Assembly: GCA_020247005.1 (NCBI GenBank)
Contig: JADCJN010000194.1
Location: 1 to 36,827, forward strand
DNA from: Silvanigrellales bacterium
Lineage (GTDB): Bacteria; Bdellovibrionota_B; Oligoflexia; Silvanigrellales; Silvanigrellaceae
Direction: 5' to 3'
DNA: 36,827 nucleotides
Shown here: in pieces, positions 7,347-16,899 of the stretch
How the letters are laid out: each line of letters begins with the position of its first letter
How positions within the stretch are numbered: the stretch's first letter is position 1
Position numbers and translations under genes: made by a program
The notes under the pieces: generated by a model
The model's input: only the letters and a program-made list of their open reading frames with translations
Databases searched by the model: none
What the model was told of the DNA's origin: nothing

Positions 7347-9017
7347 TTACCTGAAGCGGCCTGAGCGCAGGATGCTCACCACGAGCCAGAGTCCCACGAA
7401 ACCTGCAACCCCGAAGCCCATGAGCCCCAACGAGGAGAGCGAGTCGAAAAGGCGCCCTTGCTTGTCGTAGGTGAGAATACTGCTGCCGAGCACCAAGGCC
7501 CCGAGAATGAGAGCGAGGCTCAACCGGTTTGAGGCGCGGTCGACTTCCCTTCCCAGGAACAGGAGCTCTTCGGATTGGACTCTGATGTTGAGGCTACCTG
7601 CTTGCAGTCGTTTTGCAAGCAGTCGCATGGTGAACGGCAGTTCCTTGAGAAGCGCTTGGGAGTCGCGCAGAATGAACACCGATTCTTGTTCCAGGAATTT
7701 TCGGTTCATCTGCGTTCCTGGCATGGCTTTGGCATACGCCACGGCTTCCTTGAGAACCTCGAACGACGGATCGAGTGTCTTGCCGAACGTTTCCAATGCC
7801 ACCAAAGCCCGGAAGAAGAGCACGAGTTCTCGGGTGACAGGGGCATTGCCCGAGGCTGCGATACGAGCCACCTGCATGAACAATTTTCCAATTTGAAGTT
7901 CGCGCATGGGGAGGTTGAAGGCGGCGTCTACCGCGTCGCGAACGTCATGCTCAATGCCCTGGGCGTCGGTGTCGGGGCGCGCCTCGGTGAGCTCCATGAA
8001 GAGACGCGCGAAGCTTTCAAAGTCTTCCCGCACGAGGGCAAGGAACATAAACGAAAGCGTGTTTCGCATCTCACGTGTGAGGCGTGCCGTGAGGCCAAAG
8101 TCGAGGATGGCGAGCCGGCCATTTTCCATGAGCATGAAGTTGCCAGGGTGCAGGTCCGCATGAAACATTCCGAATTTAAATGTCATGTCGAGAAAGGCCT
8201 GAACACCCGTACGCACGAGCTCCGAGGCGACACCCACTTCTACGTCGAGGCCCGTCAGTTTCTGGCCGCTGATCGCTTCCATGCACAGAACGCGACGCGT
8301 GCAGTGTTCACGAATGATGGCCGGGACGTAGACGCGGGGGTGTCCTTCGAAAAGCGACCTCATGCGTTCGGTGTTGCCCGCCTCGCGAAAGTAATCGAGT
8401 TCCGCCTGAAGTGAGCGGGAAAGTTCATCGACAAGGACAGTGGGCCGCAAAAGACGGACCTCAGGAATGACCCCTTCAAGAAACGAGGCGATGCTTTTCA
8501 GAATAGAGAGGTCGGTTTTTATCACCGCCTCGATTTCCGGACGTTGCACTTTGATAACCACGTCGCGGCCGTCTTTCAGGCGCGCTCGGTGCACTTGTCC
8601 GATGCTGGCTGCGCCCAGGGGAATCGGTTCGATTTCCAGAAAGGAGTCTTTGTGCTTGCCTTCGAACTCCTGGGCAAGAATGCGTTCGAGGGTTTCGAGT
8701 GGGAATGGCTTGGCACGATCTTGGAGGCGCCGCATTTCAAGAACAACATGACGCGGAAGAACGTCTTCTCGAGAGGCCAAAAGCTGCCCGAGTTTGACCC
8801 ACGTGGGGCCGAGTTCCTCGAAGGCCATGGCGAGGCGCTGTGCACCACTCAGTGTCGAAGAAGGTTCTTCGGGAGAGGTGCCTTCGCGGCCCGCGGCGTC
8901 GACGAGTTCCTTGAGTTCCGTTGTTTGGAGTTCTTTCCGAAATCCGTAACGAACGAAAACGTTGATGATCTGCGTGATGCGTCCGACGTTGCGGAAGCGT
9001 TGAGCGAATGTAGCCAT
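7347..9017 (-). CDS. ABC1/UbiB-family atypical protein kinase
   Basis: A 556-residue protein of full family length. Family motifs are in order: the KxGQ extension (VKLGQ, Lys75-Gln78), the Ala-rich nucleotide loop (LGAASIGQVH, about 134-143), the lysine of VVIKVQRP (Lys156), the catalytic loop HADLHPGN (286-293) and the metal-binding DFG (306-308). Two hydrophobic segments at the C-terminus (about 505-550) anchor it in the membrane. Members act as ATPases or kinases that support ubiquinone or other isoprenoid-lipid biosynthesis. The ATG at 9017 is preferred because homology begins there; the ribosome site is weak. It follows the CheY-like gene by 67 bp. Confidence 0.92.
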   Translation of the reverse strand: MATFAQRFRNVGRITQIINVFVRYGFRKELQTTELKELVDAAGREGTSPEEPSSTLSGAQRLAMAFEELGPTWVKLGQLLASREDVLPRHVVLEMRRLQDRAKPFPLETLERILAQEFEGKHKDSFLEIEPIPLGAASIGQVHRARLKDGRDVVIKVQRPEIEAVIKTDLSILKSIASFLEGVIPEVRLLRPTVLVDELSRSLQAELDYFREAGNTERMRSLFEGHPRVYVPAIIREHCTRRVLCMEAISGQKLTGLDVEVGVASELVRTGVQAFLDMTFKFGMFHADLHPGNFMLMENGRLAILDFGLTARLTREMRNTLSFMFLALVREDFESFARLFMELTEARPDTDAQGIEHDVRDAVDAAFNLPMRELQIGKLFMQVARIAASGNAPVTRELVLFFRALVALETFGKTLDPSFEVLKEAVAYAKAMPGTQMNRKFLEQESVFILRDSQALLKELPFTMRLLAKRLQAGSLNIRVQSEELLFLGREVDRASNRLSLALILGALVLGSSILTYDKQGRLFDSLSSLGLMGFGVAGFVGLWLVVSILRSGRFR

Positions 9018-9084
9018 GGAGCCCGCCTGTGCTGGAATGCACGCTCTCATTTTAGCACGGCGGTTCGGGAATGCGTAACGCTCG

Positions 9085-9453
9085 TTAGCTTCCAATGACC
9101 TTCTGCACGGCACCCAGAAGTTTGTCGGGAACGAAAGGCTTCACTATCCATGCCATGATGCCGATTTCCTTGCCTTGCAGCGCGACTTCCTGGCTCGCCT
9201 CAGTGGTGAGCATGAAGATGGGCATGGCCTTGTATTTTTCATTCGACTTGATATTCCGGCACATGTCCAGGCCATTCATATTCGGCATGTTCAAGTCGGA
9301 AATAACGAGGTCGACGCTGTTCTCTTCGAGCTTTTTAAGGCCCTGCACGCCATCCTCAGCCTCAATAATGGTGTAGCCACCCTTGCTTAGGGCAAACTTC
9401 GCCAGGTTGCGCACAGTCATCGCGTCATCGACCACCAGAATCGTTTTGCCCAT
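9085..9453 (-). CDS. CheY-like single-domain response regulator
   Basis: A 122-residue stand-alone receiver domain. It carries the acidic pair Asp9/Asp10 (VVDD), the phospho-acceptor Asp53 in VISDLNMPNMNG, Thr83 in FMLTTE and Lys105 in IVKPF, all needed for phosphorylation and switching. The sequence is close to the chemotaxis and type IV pilus class of CheY proteins. It has no output domain, so it signals by protein contact. The ATG at 9453 has AGGAG 8 bases upstream. It lies 17 bp after the YifB/ComM gene and ahead of the ABC1 kinase. No sensor kinase is adjacent. Confidence 0.93.
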   Translation of the reverse strand: MGKTILVVDDAMTVRNLAKFALSKGGYTIIEAEDGVQGLKKLEENSVDLVISDLNMPNMNGLDMCRNIKSNEKYKAMPIFMLTTEASQEVALQGKEIGIMAWIVKPFVPDKLLGAVQKVIGS

Positions 9454-9470
9454 GTCGTTCTCTCCTGTCT

Positions 9471-11195
9471 TTACGCACTCGCTCCGTCGGCCCCAAGAAC
9501 CCTGTCGGCGCACCCCAGGGGTATCGTCAAAGATCGGAACGACTTTACTTCCTTTGGAGGAAGGGTTTCGTAAAGGAGAGCGTGTTCCAGTATCCCCTCA
9601 AGATCACGGAGGTGAGAGAGGGCGGCAAGACGTTCCTCGACGGAGTAGGCACGTGCGACTTCGGGAAACAGGGCGTCGGCTGTGGTCAACAGGGCGTCCC
9701 ACTGCACCCGGGCACGCAGGTTGGGAGCCATGGTGTCGGAAAGGACATCGCCAAGAAACGGCACGCAAGACTTTTCCTGTTCGCAGGCATCAGATGGAGG
9801 CCAGACGCCGTGCGCCCTCGCCGTGACGTGTGCAAGGCGAACGGCAAAGGCATCGCGCCGGGACTTGTTTGTGTTCATTTCGGTAAATTCAGCCAGGTAA
9901 GGGTCTTGAGGGAGGGTGTCGACTTCGTCGGTCAACGCGAATCGGAGCGTGAAGCGATCGAGGAGAGGGCCCGAGAGGGGCGACCAAGCCTTTGCCCTGT
10001 CGCGAGGGAGGCAGCGACACCCCTTGCGCCGGCTCAGGAAATGTCCGCAGCGGCAAGGGTTCGCGGCCGCAAGAAGCTGAAAGTCGGCGGGAAGCGAAAG
10101 GCTGCCCTGGGCGCGCGCCAGGTGAAGGCGCTTGCCTTCGAGGGGTTCTCGGAGCGCTTCAAGTTTCGTGCGGGAAAACTCAAGAAACTCGTCGAGAAAA
10201 AGAGCGCCTCGGTGAGCTAGCGTGAATTCCCCGGGTGCGAGATGGGCATTGCCCACAAGCCCTGCCACGGTGCAGGTGTGTTGCGGCGCACGGAACGGCC
10301 GAATGCCGCGTTCCTCGTCGAATCCTGTGCCGCATTGAATAAGCCGGCGCTCGATGCGTTCTCGCGCAGTGAGAGGGGGAAGGAGCTCCGCGACGTGCCC
10401 CATGGCATGGGTTTTGCCTATGCCAGGACTTCCGAGCACGAAAAGATGAAGCCGGCCTGCGAGAGCGAGTGCAAGGCCAAGACCCAGGCGAGGCAAGCGG
10501 TTCCACGAAGCCAAAACCCGAGGAAACGCGGCCACGACCTTGGCCTCATACGACTCAAAGTCGAGAAGGTCCTGGCCCCGCGCGCCCTGTTCGTTTCCTA
10601 AGCGCGCGCTCTGTGAACCCGTTCTTGTTTCTTTCGCCTCCCTGTGGACACAGCCTCGCGCCACCCATTGAGCAAAGTCCAACAGGCGGGCAAAGGAAAG
10701 AGAACGATCGCGCGTGGAATCGGATGCCAAAGAAAGAGGGGGGAGGCACACATTGAAATGCGAAGGTGCCGAAAGTGCGGCGGCCTCGCAGAAAAGCGAA
10801 GACGCCCCGGCACTGACGTCGCCCGACAGCAGAACTTCGCCGACGAGGGAAAGAGGGTGTGCGGCCAGCCGTTCCTCGAACGCATCGTCTTTGCCTTCCT
10901 GACTTTCCTTGAGGGCAAGGAGAACGACTGCGCACAGAGCGAAATCAAGGAGTGCAGGCGCGCTGCGAGAAAGTTTGAGTGAGGCTTCACAGCTCACCTG
11001 AACAACCACTTTGCGTTCGTCGAGCCTTTGACCGCACGCTTCGAGAGCGACGCGTGCGCGCTCGCGCGCATCACGCGTCCATTCCGAAGGAAGTCCGAGA
11101 AGGTGCAGGCCCGTGAATCCAGGAGAACAAACAGCTTCAAGACGCAAAGGCACAACGTCGACGCCAACAAGAATGGCGCTATGAACCGTGGGCAT
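9471..11195 (-). CDS. YifB/ComM-family Mg-chelatase-like AAA+ ATPase
   Basis: A 574-residue protein. The N-terminal ChlI-like domain (VHSAILVGVDVVPLRLEAV, GLHLLGLP) is followed by the AAA+ core with Walker A GSPGIGKT (about 255-262), RAPQHTCTVAGLVG, Walker B ALFLDEF, and the cysteine motif ANPCRCGH with further cysteines in KGCRCLP. The C-terminal helical domain matches ComM. ComM is a hexameric helicase that helps branch migration during natural transformation. The ATG at 11195 has AGGAG 7 bases upstream. The residues between about 100 and 215 are more variable than usual. It heads a run with the CheY-like and ABC1 genes. Confidence 0.9.
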   Translation of the reverse strand: MPTVHSAILVGVDVVPLRLEAVCSPGFTGLHLLGLPSEWTRDARERARVALEACGQRLDERKVVVQVSCEASLKLSRSAPALLDFALCAVVLLALKESQEGKDDAFEERLAAHPLSLVGEVLLSGDVSAGASSLFCEAAALSAPSHFNVCLPPLSLASDSTRDRSLSFARLLDFAQWVARGCVHREAKETRTGSQSARLGNEQGARGQDLLDFESYEAKVVAAFPRVLASWNRLPRLGLGLALALAGRLHLFVLGSPGIGKTHAMGHVAELLPPLTARERIERRLIQCGTGFDEERGIRPFRAPQHTCTVAGLVGNAHLAPGEFTLAHRGALFLDEFLEFSRTKLEALREPLEGKRLHLARAQGSLSLPADFQLLAAANPCRCGHFLSRRKGCRCLPRDRAKAWSPLSGPLLDRFTLRFALTDEVDTLPQDPYLAEFTEMNTNKSRRDAFAVRLAHVTARAHGVWPPSDACEQEKSCVPFLGDVLSDTMAPNLRARVQWDALLTTADALFPEVARAYSVEERLAALSHLRDLEGILEHALLYETLPPKEVKSFRSLTIPLGCADRVLGADGASA

Positions 11196-11297
11196 GGAAA
11201 AACTCCTGAACAAAGGGTGCGCAGGAAGTCCTAGAGCCCTCGAGGATGGACAGAAAGGGGCCGCTGCAAAACTGATCGGCGTGTGAACGGAAACAAA

Positions 11298-12131
11298 TCA
11301 GTTCGCGGCGCTCGGAAGCTTTTGGGGCATGGGAGCCTCAACCCGTGCTGGAAGATCGAACACGAAGGGGGGCGTGCCAGCGTCGATGTCCGATTGTGGG
11401 AGCTCTTTTGGAGTTCTTTGGATCGTCACGCCGAATCGGAGGGCGAGGCTCCACATTTCTTCCGCAGAGGTGGGCAACGAGTCGACGAACGACTTCATTG
11501 CCGGAGGAGCTTTCTTGCAGTTGGTTTTCACCTTGTCGTCGTCCGCTTTGATGCGCGTGGAGCTTCGGCAACCATAGAGCCCGTTGGTGAGAAAGGCTGA
11601 GGCGCCAAAAGTGTTTGTTCGCAGAGGAAACGAAGTTGTTTTCGATCCGACTCCGATGCTGACAAAAACAGGAACCTCTGCGGTGGTCTTGGCCAGCAGC
11701 CGGCCTCGGTACCGGATCCAGAGCACCTGACCCATGCCTGCTCCGTTGCGTCCGCGACAAAGCGTAAGTTCTGTGCGCGAAAGGCACGACCACTGTCGTT
11801 CGAGCGAGGCCTCGAACCCCCCTGCCATGGTTTGATCTTTCGTTGTGTTTGAAGGCTTGTCGAAGGGCGACTTCGGACCAAGGTGTGCCACGGGCTTTTT
11901 TTCGAGAGGCTCGGCAGGGGGGGATTTTGGAAAGCCCTCACCCTTTGCTTTGTTGCCTGCTGTTGCGTCCGCTCCACTTTCGTTCTCTCTGTCGCTATTA
12001 TTCTCGCTCATATTGTCGCTCGGAACGACCACTTCTGCCTCGTCGGACGATGTCGAGGTACACGAAGCCAAAAGAAGGAAAGGAACGCCGAGCCCGATGA
12101 ACGCAGCAATCGGGATCACAACGTGACGCAT
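11298..12131 (-). CDS. lipoprotein of unknown function
   Basis: A 277-residue protein with a signal peptide ending in lipobox LLASC (Cys24). Residues 25-110 are a hydrophilic Ser/Asn/Glu/Pro-rich linker. Residues about 110-230 form a compact domain with four cysteines (RQWSCLSRTELTLCRGR, YGCRSS, KTNCKK) that could make two disulfides. The tail is rich in Pro and Ala. No family recognised. AGGAG lies 10 bases upstream of the ATG. It lies 54 bp after the FAD oxidoreductase gene, but a terminator-like hairpin sits between them. Confidence 0.7.
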   Translation of the reverse strand: MRHVVIPIAAFIGLGVPFLLLASCTSTSSDEAEVVVPSDNMSENNSDRENESGADATAGNKAKGEGFPKSPPAEPLEKKPVAHLGPKSPFDKPSNTTKDQTMAGGFEASLERQWSCLSRTELTLCRGRNGAGMGQVLWIRYRGRLLAKTTAEVPVFVSIGVGSKTTSFPLRTNTFGASAFLTNGLYGCRSSTRIKADDDKVKTNCKKAPPAMKSFVDSLPTSAEEMWSLALRFGVTIQRTPKELPQSDIDAGTPPFVFDLPARVEAPMPQKLPSAAN

Positions 12132-12162
12132 GAAGTCTGTTCTCCTTATCTTTTCAAGAAAG

Positions 12163-12181
12163 AAGCCCTTTGAAAGAGCTT
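12163..12181 (-). terminator. probable terminator of the FAD oxidoreductase gene
   Basis: Read on the minus strand, AAGCTC, loop TTTCAAA and GGGCTT form a 6-bp stem with one G-U pair, followed by CTTTCTT. It begins 4 bases after the stop codon. Confidence 0.5.
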
Positions 12182-12185
12182 TTCA

Positions 12186-14021
12186 TTATTCAGGAACAAG
12201 CTTGTAACCTTGAGAGTCGCTGTAGCATCCCAGGTCTTTGCCAGCCGCATCGACGCCTTTGCCCAGGCCAGGGCAAAACCGAATGGGTTGGGTCTTTCTC
12301 ACCTCGTCCTGAATTTTCTGAATGTTCGTCTTTGTGGCCAGCACGGACTTGGTGCTGGCTGGCAAACTCCACATAAAAGCGGCGGTCACTCCGGCTCCCC
12401 AGCCGCTCGACCATTCAATGGGCTGCAGGCGGCTGGCTGAATTCACGTAATAGGTTTGAGAAATGTTCTTTCCGGCGACGAGCAGATTTTCATAAGTCTT
12501 ATTCGTGTGGGCCTTCAAGGGAAGGGTGAAGGGAGCGATGTCTCCAACGCGATCGTTCAAATAGTTTGGCGCAGGGCAGCCGGCGTTCGAATGGATGTCG
12601 GCGACGTAAAGTCCAATTCCGATGCTGTCTTCGGCCACTTTTGCTTGCGTGGACGACGCCGTCTCGGGCCAGATGTCTTTATCTTGAATGAAAAAGTCGT
12701 CCACCGCGACGCTGCGTCGAGTGTCGCGGATGTAAGGAAACTTCGAGAGCCCGTTGTGTGTTCCCATGACTTGCTTTTCGATGCCAACCTTCATGCCGGA
12801 CTCTGATTTGAAGTACCTATGCCATCCCAGCGCATGGGCCTCCGCTTCTGCAAGTGCTTTGACATCAACGCCTCCCTTCCAGTCGGCCCGTTGAGCCGCT
12901 GTCGTAGCCTTGGTGAGATAAAAATTACGGAACGGGTAGTCATTGCCGGGATTCCAGTTCTGAAGTGTCAGATCGGGTCCCACTTTTCGATAATTGAAAA
13001 TGTATTCTTTGGTGAAGGTTTTGCCGTTCGAAGTAAAGCTATAGAACGAGGAGGAGTCTGCGGGGAGCGGGTATCCATCGCCCACATTGTTGCCCATTTT
13101 GTTTTGCGCAAAAGGGAAAACGATGGCTTGCCCACAGACATCGAGCTGTGAGTTGTAGGCATCTCGTGATGTTTCGGGGCCCTGCACGTAAGCGGCGCCG
13201 CCCAATGCCAGGAAGTCAGACGTTTCAGACGCGTCTATGAACACGACGTAATTGAGACTGGTGCCGCTTTTTAGCTGAAATGTGCGCACCGTCTTTTTGA
13301 ATTTTTCTTTTGCCTTTTCTGCCGCTGGGGCGTTGACTTCAAGAGGAAACGTGTACCAATCGTCCCAAATGGCAGACAAACGAGGCTTGTCGTGCGTCCC
13401 TGCGTATGAGTCACGTTGAATGACGGTAATGCCTTCGATTTTGTTTCCCGAGCTTTTGACTTCCTTCACGACGCTGTTCAAATACACTTGAATATTGGGA
13501 TGCTTTTCAAGCATTTCTTGAAGCTTTTGAAGAAAGTAACGCGGGGTGTTGCAGTATGCCGAGACGCTGCAACCACCAGGGTTTTTTGATCCACCGACAA
13601 TAACGTCTTTCTCAACGCCATTTGCGAACATGGAAAAAAATTCTTTGTTGTTGTTCGCCAAAGAGCGAAATTCCAGTTTTGGTCCATGGTGTGGGAAGTC
13701 GACAGCGCTCACACCTTGCGCCGTCAGCTGGCCTCCGACCCAGTCTGTCGGTTCGATGAGGCAGACGTTCGGCTTGTGTCCTCCGAAGCCACGAGCCGCG
13801 GCGATGGCGGCTGAAAACGCCGCCGTGGTTCCACCGTTGATGACGACATCGCATTTTGTGGGGTCGAGTTTCAGGTTGACCGAAGAGACGTTCCTCGTTG
13901 CCGATTCCTCACCCGTATTCGGCCCATCTCCGAAATTGCGCGTGGCACAGGCCGGCACGGAAACTGAGGCAGCAACCACGCCCACAACCGTCAGAGGCGC
14001 TACGAAAAGGGAACGCTGCAT
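12186..14021 (-). CDS. exported FAD-dependent oxidoreductase
   Basis: A 611-residue protein. The N-terminus (MQRSLFVAP, then a hydrophobic stretch ending SVPAC) looks like a lipoprotein signal with Cys25. The FAD-binding region follows: CDVVINGGTTAAFSAAIAAA (about 57-76) is the Rossmann strand and glycine loop, then CLIEPTDWVGGQLTAQGVSA, typical of the FAD_oxidored family (PF12831). FIDASETSDFLALGGA and the C-terminal NLLVAGKNIS and LQPIEWSSG motifs also fit that family. The substrate is unknown. The ATG at 14021 has AAAGGA about 7 bases upstream; the frame is open further upstream without support. Export of a flavoprotein implies Tat transport or periplasmic FAD loading, yet no twin-arginine is visible. 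Confidence 0.82.
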   Translation of the reverse strand: MQRSLFVAPLTVVGVVAASVSVPACATRNFGDGPNTGEESATRNVSSVNLKLDPTKCDVVINGGTTAAFSAAIAAARGFGGHKPNVCLIEPTDWVGGQLTAQGVSAVDFPHHGPKLEFRSLANNNKEFFSMFANGVEKDVIVGGSKNPGGCSVSAYCNTPRYFLQKLQEMLEKHPNIQVYLNSVVKEVKSSGNKIEGITVIQRDSYAGTHDKPRLSAIWDDWYTFPLEVNAPAAEKAKEKFKKTVRTFQLKSGTSLNYVVFIDASETSDFLALGGAAYVQGPETSRDAYNSQLDVCGQAIVFPFAQNKMGNNVGDGYPLPADSSSFYSFTSNGKTFTKEYIFNYRKVGPDLTLQNWNPGNDYPFRNFYLTKATTAAQRADWKGGVDVKALAEAEAHALGWHRYFKSESGMKVGIEKQVMGTHNGLSKFPYIRDTRRSVAVDDFFIQDKDIWPETASSTQAKVAEDSIGIGLYVADIHSNAGCPAPNYLNDRVGDIAPFTLPLKAHTNKTYENLLVAGKNISQTYYVNSASRLQPIEWSSGWGAGVTAAFMWSLPASTKSVLATKTNIQKIQDEVRKTQPIRFCPGLGKGVDAAGKDLGCYSDSQGYKLVPE

Positions 14022-14101
14022 GAAAAGTCCTTTCACGAACAGGGTGCAATGCAAGACACGCGCATAAGGGGCTTGAAACGAGGTTACCAGTTTGCCGGCC
14101 T

Positions 14102-14149
14102 CCAACGAAACAAGCCCCCGACGTTTCCGTTGGGGGCTTGTTTCGTTGG
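14102..14149. terminator. strong bidirectional terminator, perfect 18-bp stem
   Basis: Arms at 14102-14119 and 14132-14149 are exact complements, 12-nt loop. The stem core is AAGCCCCC/GGGGGCTT followed by a T-rich GTTTCGTT on either strand. It ends SecA transcription and isolates the FAD oxidoreductase gene. Confidence 0.85.
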
Positions 14150-14216
14150 GGGCCGGGTGCTCACTCTGCTGTGCTTTTTTTTGACACCCGGAGTCGGATT
14201 CCCGCGATGCGGGAGC

Positions 14217-16742
14217 TCAAACGCGTTCGGGTTCCGCGGGCAGGGCGCCCTCACGCAGAGCCTGTTGAAGGCTCGCCTCGGAAGAAGCCTGGGCATTGGC
14301 ATGGGTCGCCGCGGCCGCACTGAGTTCGCGCGCGGAACGCAGCGCCGCTTGCTCTGCTGCCTCCGCCGCGAACTTGTCGCGGAGGTCAGGCTGCACCCGG
14401 AAGAGCGCGATGAGGGTGTCTTGCTTAATGGCGTTCACAAGGCGCTTGAAGAGTTCGAAGGCCTCACGCTTGTACTCCTGCAGGGGATCCTTCTGCCCGT
14501 AACCTCGCAAACCAATGCCGTCGCGGAGGTGGTCGAGGGAAAGGAGGTGATCTTTCCAGTATTGGTCTACCGTCTGGAGCATCACCCAACGCTCCACTTC
14601 ACGCATTTGTTCATCACCAAAGAGCTGCTCTTTCGTTTCATAGGCCTTAGCCAGCTTCTGGCCAATGACGGCATAAAACTCGTCGCGTGTGAGTTCGGCC
14701 TTCTTCCGTTCGTCGGGAGAGAAGGGAAGCACGGTGTTGAGGCGCTGGAAAAGGGCGCGTTCGAGGCCTCGGTAGTCGACTGCAACCACTTCGCCAGGCA
14801 GTCCTGTGGGAGGAGAAAACTCGTCGCAAATGAGCCTCGTCACCGTGTCGAGGCTTTCAGGAAGCAGAAATTCGCGCACGTTTTCTTTGCGCAGAATGCG
14901 GTTGCGTGCTTCGTAAATGGTTTTGCGCTGCTTGTTGAGGACGTCGTCGTACTCCAGAAGGTGCTTGCGGAGGTCGTAGTTGAAGCCTTCAACGCGCTTT
15001 TGCACCTGGCCAATGACGCGGGTGAGGCGGGGATCGGCAATGGCTTCGTCGCCAACGAAGCGCTCCATGATGAATTGGTTCGCCGCGTTGTTGAACCGTT
15101 TCATGAGGTCATCTTCCCAAGAGAGGAAGAACTTCGACCGACCCGGGTCGCCCTGGCGCCCGGAACGGCCACGCAGTTGGTTGTCGATGCGGCGGCTCTC
15201 GTGGCGTTCGGTGCCAATGACGTAAAGACCGCCGAGGCCCGCAACACCTTCGCCCAGAATGATGTCGGTTCCGCGTCCGGCCATGTTCGTGGAAATGGTG
15301 ATGCGCCCTCGCTGGCCGGCCTGGGCAATGATTTCGGCTTCCGATGCATGGTGTTTGGCGTTGAGAACCTGGTGGGGAATGTTCCTTTGGTTGAGGAGCT
15401 CGGCAAGAAGTTCGCTTTTTTCGATGCTCACCGTGCCCACCAATACGGGCTGACCGCGGTCGTAGGCGTCCTTGATTTCTTCGGCCACCGCATTGAACTT
15501 CGGCCCTTGCTTGAGAAAGAGAACGTCGTCTTCGTCGGCGCGTACCATGGGCCGGTTGGTGGGGATGACAACCACGTCGAGGGCGTAAATTTTGTGGAAC
15601 TCGACAGCCTCGGTGTCCGCGGTTCCTGTCATGCCCGAGAGCTTTCCGTACATACGGAAAAAGTTCTGCAACGTGACCGTGGCAAGGGTTTGGTTCTCGG
15701 CTTGAATGGCGACGTTCTCTTTGGCTTCCAGAGCCTGGTGAAGGCCGTCGGAGTAGCGCCGGCCCTGCATCAAGCGGCCTGTAAATTCGTCGACGATAAT
15801 GACCTGGCCACCTTGAACCACATAATGGTCGTCTTTACGGAAAACCATGTGCGCTTTCAGGGCCTGGTTGAGTGCATGCACCACGTCCATGTTTTCCGGA
15901 TCGTAAAGATTCGTAAGGCCGAGCTTCTTCTCGACCTTGCGAATGCCCTCTTCCGTCAGCGCGCTGCTGCGCGACTTTTCGTCTACCGTATAGTCGATTT
16001 CTCGGCGCAAGCCGCGCACGGCGTCATTGGCCATCAGGTATTTGTCGCCGCTCTGGTCGGAGGGGCCGGAAATAATGAGAGGTGTCCGTGCTTCATCGAT
16101 AAGAATGGAGTCGACTTCGTCGACGATGGCGAAATTGTGCCCACGTTGCGAGAAGTCTTCGAGGCGCACTTTCATGTTGTCGCGAAGGTAGTCGAAACCG
16201 AGTTCATTGTTCGTGCCGTAGGTAACATCAGCCGCGTAAGCCTCTTTCCGCTCTTCGTCGGACATGCGGCTCATGATGACGCCAACTTCGAGGCCCAGAA
16301 AATTGTAGACCTGACCCATTTCCTGGGCCTGGATGGAAGCAAGGTACTCGTTGACGGTGACGACGTGAACACCCTTGCCCGCCAGGGCGTTGAGGTACAC
16401 GGGTGCGACGGCGGTCAGGGTTTTGCCCTCACCTGTCTTCATTTCCGCAATTTTGCCTTCGTGCAGCACAATGCCGCCAATGAGCTGGACGTCAAACTGG
16501 CGCTTGCCCAGCACACGCCGCGAGGCTTCCCTTGCTACGGCAAAGGCCTCCGCAAGCAAGGAGTCGAGCGATTCGCCAGCAGCATGCCGCTTCTTGAATT
16601 CGTCGGTTTTGCCCCGCAGGGCCTCGTCGGAGAGAGCGGTGAACGCGGTTTCCAGCGTATTGATTCGGGTGAGGATAGGCTCGATTCGGCGAAGCTCACG
16701 GTCGTTTTTGGTTCCGAAAACTTTCTTCAAGATGTCGAACAT
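14217..16742 (-). CDS. secA: preprotein translocase ATPase SecA
   Basis: An 841-residue SecA. The motor drives post-translational export through SecYEG at the inner membrane. Visible motifs: Walker A MKTGEGKT (about 101-108), YGTNNELGFDYLRDNM, the DEAD-like DEVDS with LIDEARTPLIISGP, the preprotein cross-linking domain, NMAGRGTDI, GRSGRQGDPG, and the helical scaffold and wing regions. The protein ends in a short Ala/Ser-rich tail with no CxCxxxxxxxCH/C zinc motif, so the usual SecB/phospholipid-binding C-terminus is missing. The ATG at 16742 is chosen because homology (MFDILKKVFG) starts there. It is transcribed away from the small coiled-coil gene at 16900. Confidence 0.97.
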   Translation of the reverse strand: MFDILKKVFGTKNDRELRRIEPILTRINTLETAFTALSDEALRGKTDEFKKRHAAGESLDSLLAEAFAVAREASRRVLGKRQFDVQLIGGIVLHEGKIAEMKTGEGKTLTAVAPVYLNALAGKGVHVVTVNEYLASIQAQEMGQVYNFLGLEVGVIMSRMSDEERKEAYAADVTYGTNNELGFDYLRDNMKVRLEDFSQRGHNFAIVDEVDSILIDEARTPLIISGPSDQSGDKYLMANDAVRGLRREIDYTVDEKSRSSALTEEGIRKVEKKLGLTNLYDPENMDVVHALNQALKAHMVFRKDDHYVVQGGQVIIVDEFTGRLMQGRRYSDGLHQALEAKENVAIQAENQTLATVTLQNFFRMYGKLSGMTGTADTEAVEFHKIYALDVVVIPTNRPMVRADEDDVLFLKQGPKFNAVAEEIKDAYDRGQPVLVGTVSIEKSELLAELLNQRNIPHQVLNAKHHASEAEIIAQAGQRGRITISTNMAGRGTDIILGEGVAGLGGLYVIGTERHESRRIDNQLRGRSGRQGDPGRSKFFLSWEDDLMKRFNNAANQFIMERFVGDEAIADPRLTRVIGQVQKRVEGFNYDLRKHLLEYDDVLNKQRKTIYEARNRILRKENVREFLLPESLDTVTRLICDEFSPPTGLPGEVVAVDYRGLERALFQRLNTVLPFSPDERKKAELTRDEFYAVIGQKLAKAYETKEQLFGDEQMREVERWVMLQTVDQYWKDHLLSLDHLRDGIGLRGYGQKDPLQEYKREAFELFKRLVNAIKQDTLIALFRVQPDLRDKFAAEAAEQAALRSARELSAAAATHANAQASSEASLQQALREGALPAEPERV

Positions 16743-16899
16743 GATCGTTCCATTCTCCCCTGCGAGCCACACAAAAAAACGTGTTCAGAAGGCATAGCAC
16801 GATCTTGCATGGCTGCCAATTTCGCGAAGGGACAGGGCAGCCAGAGTCTTCAAGGACGTCTCCCACAGACCGAAGACCTTTCATTGTTGGGGGTGAACG

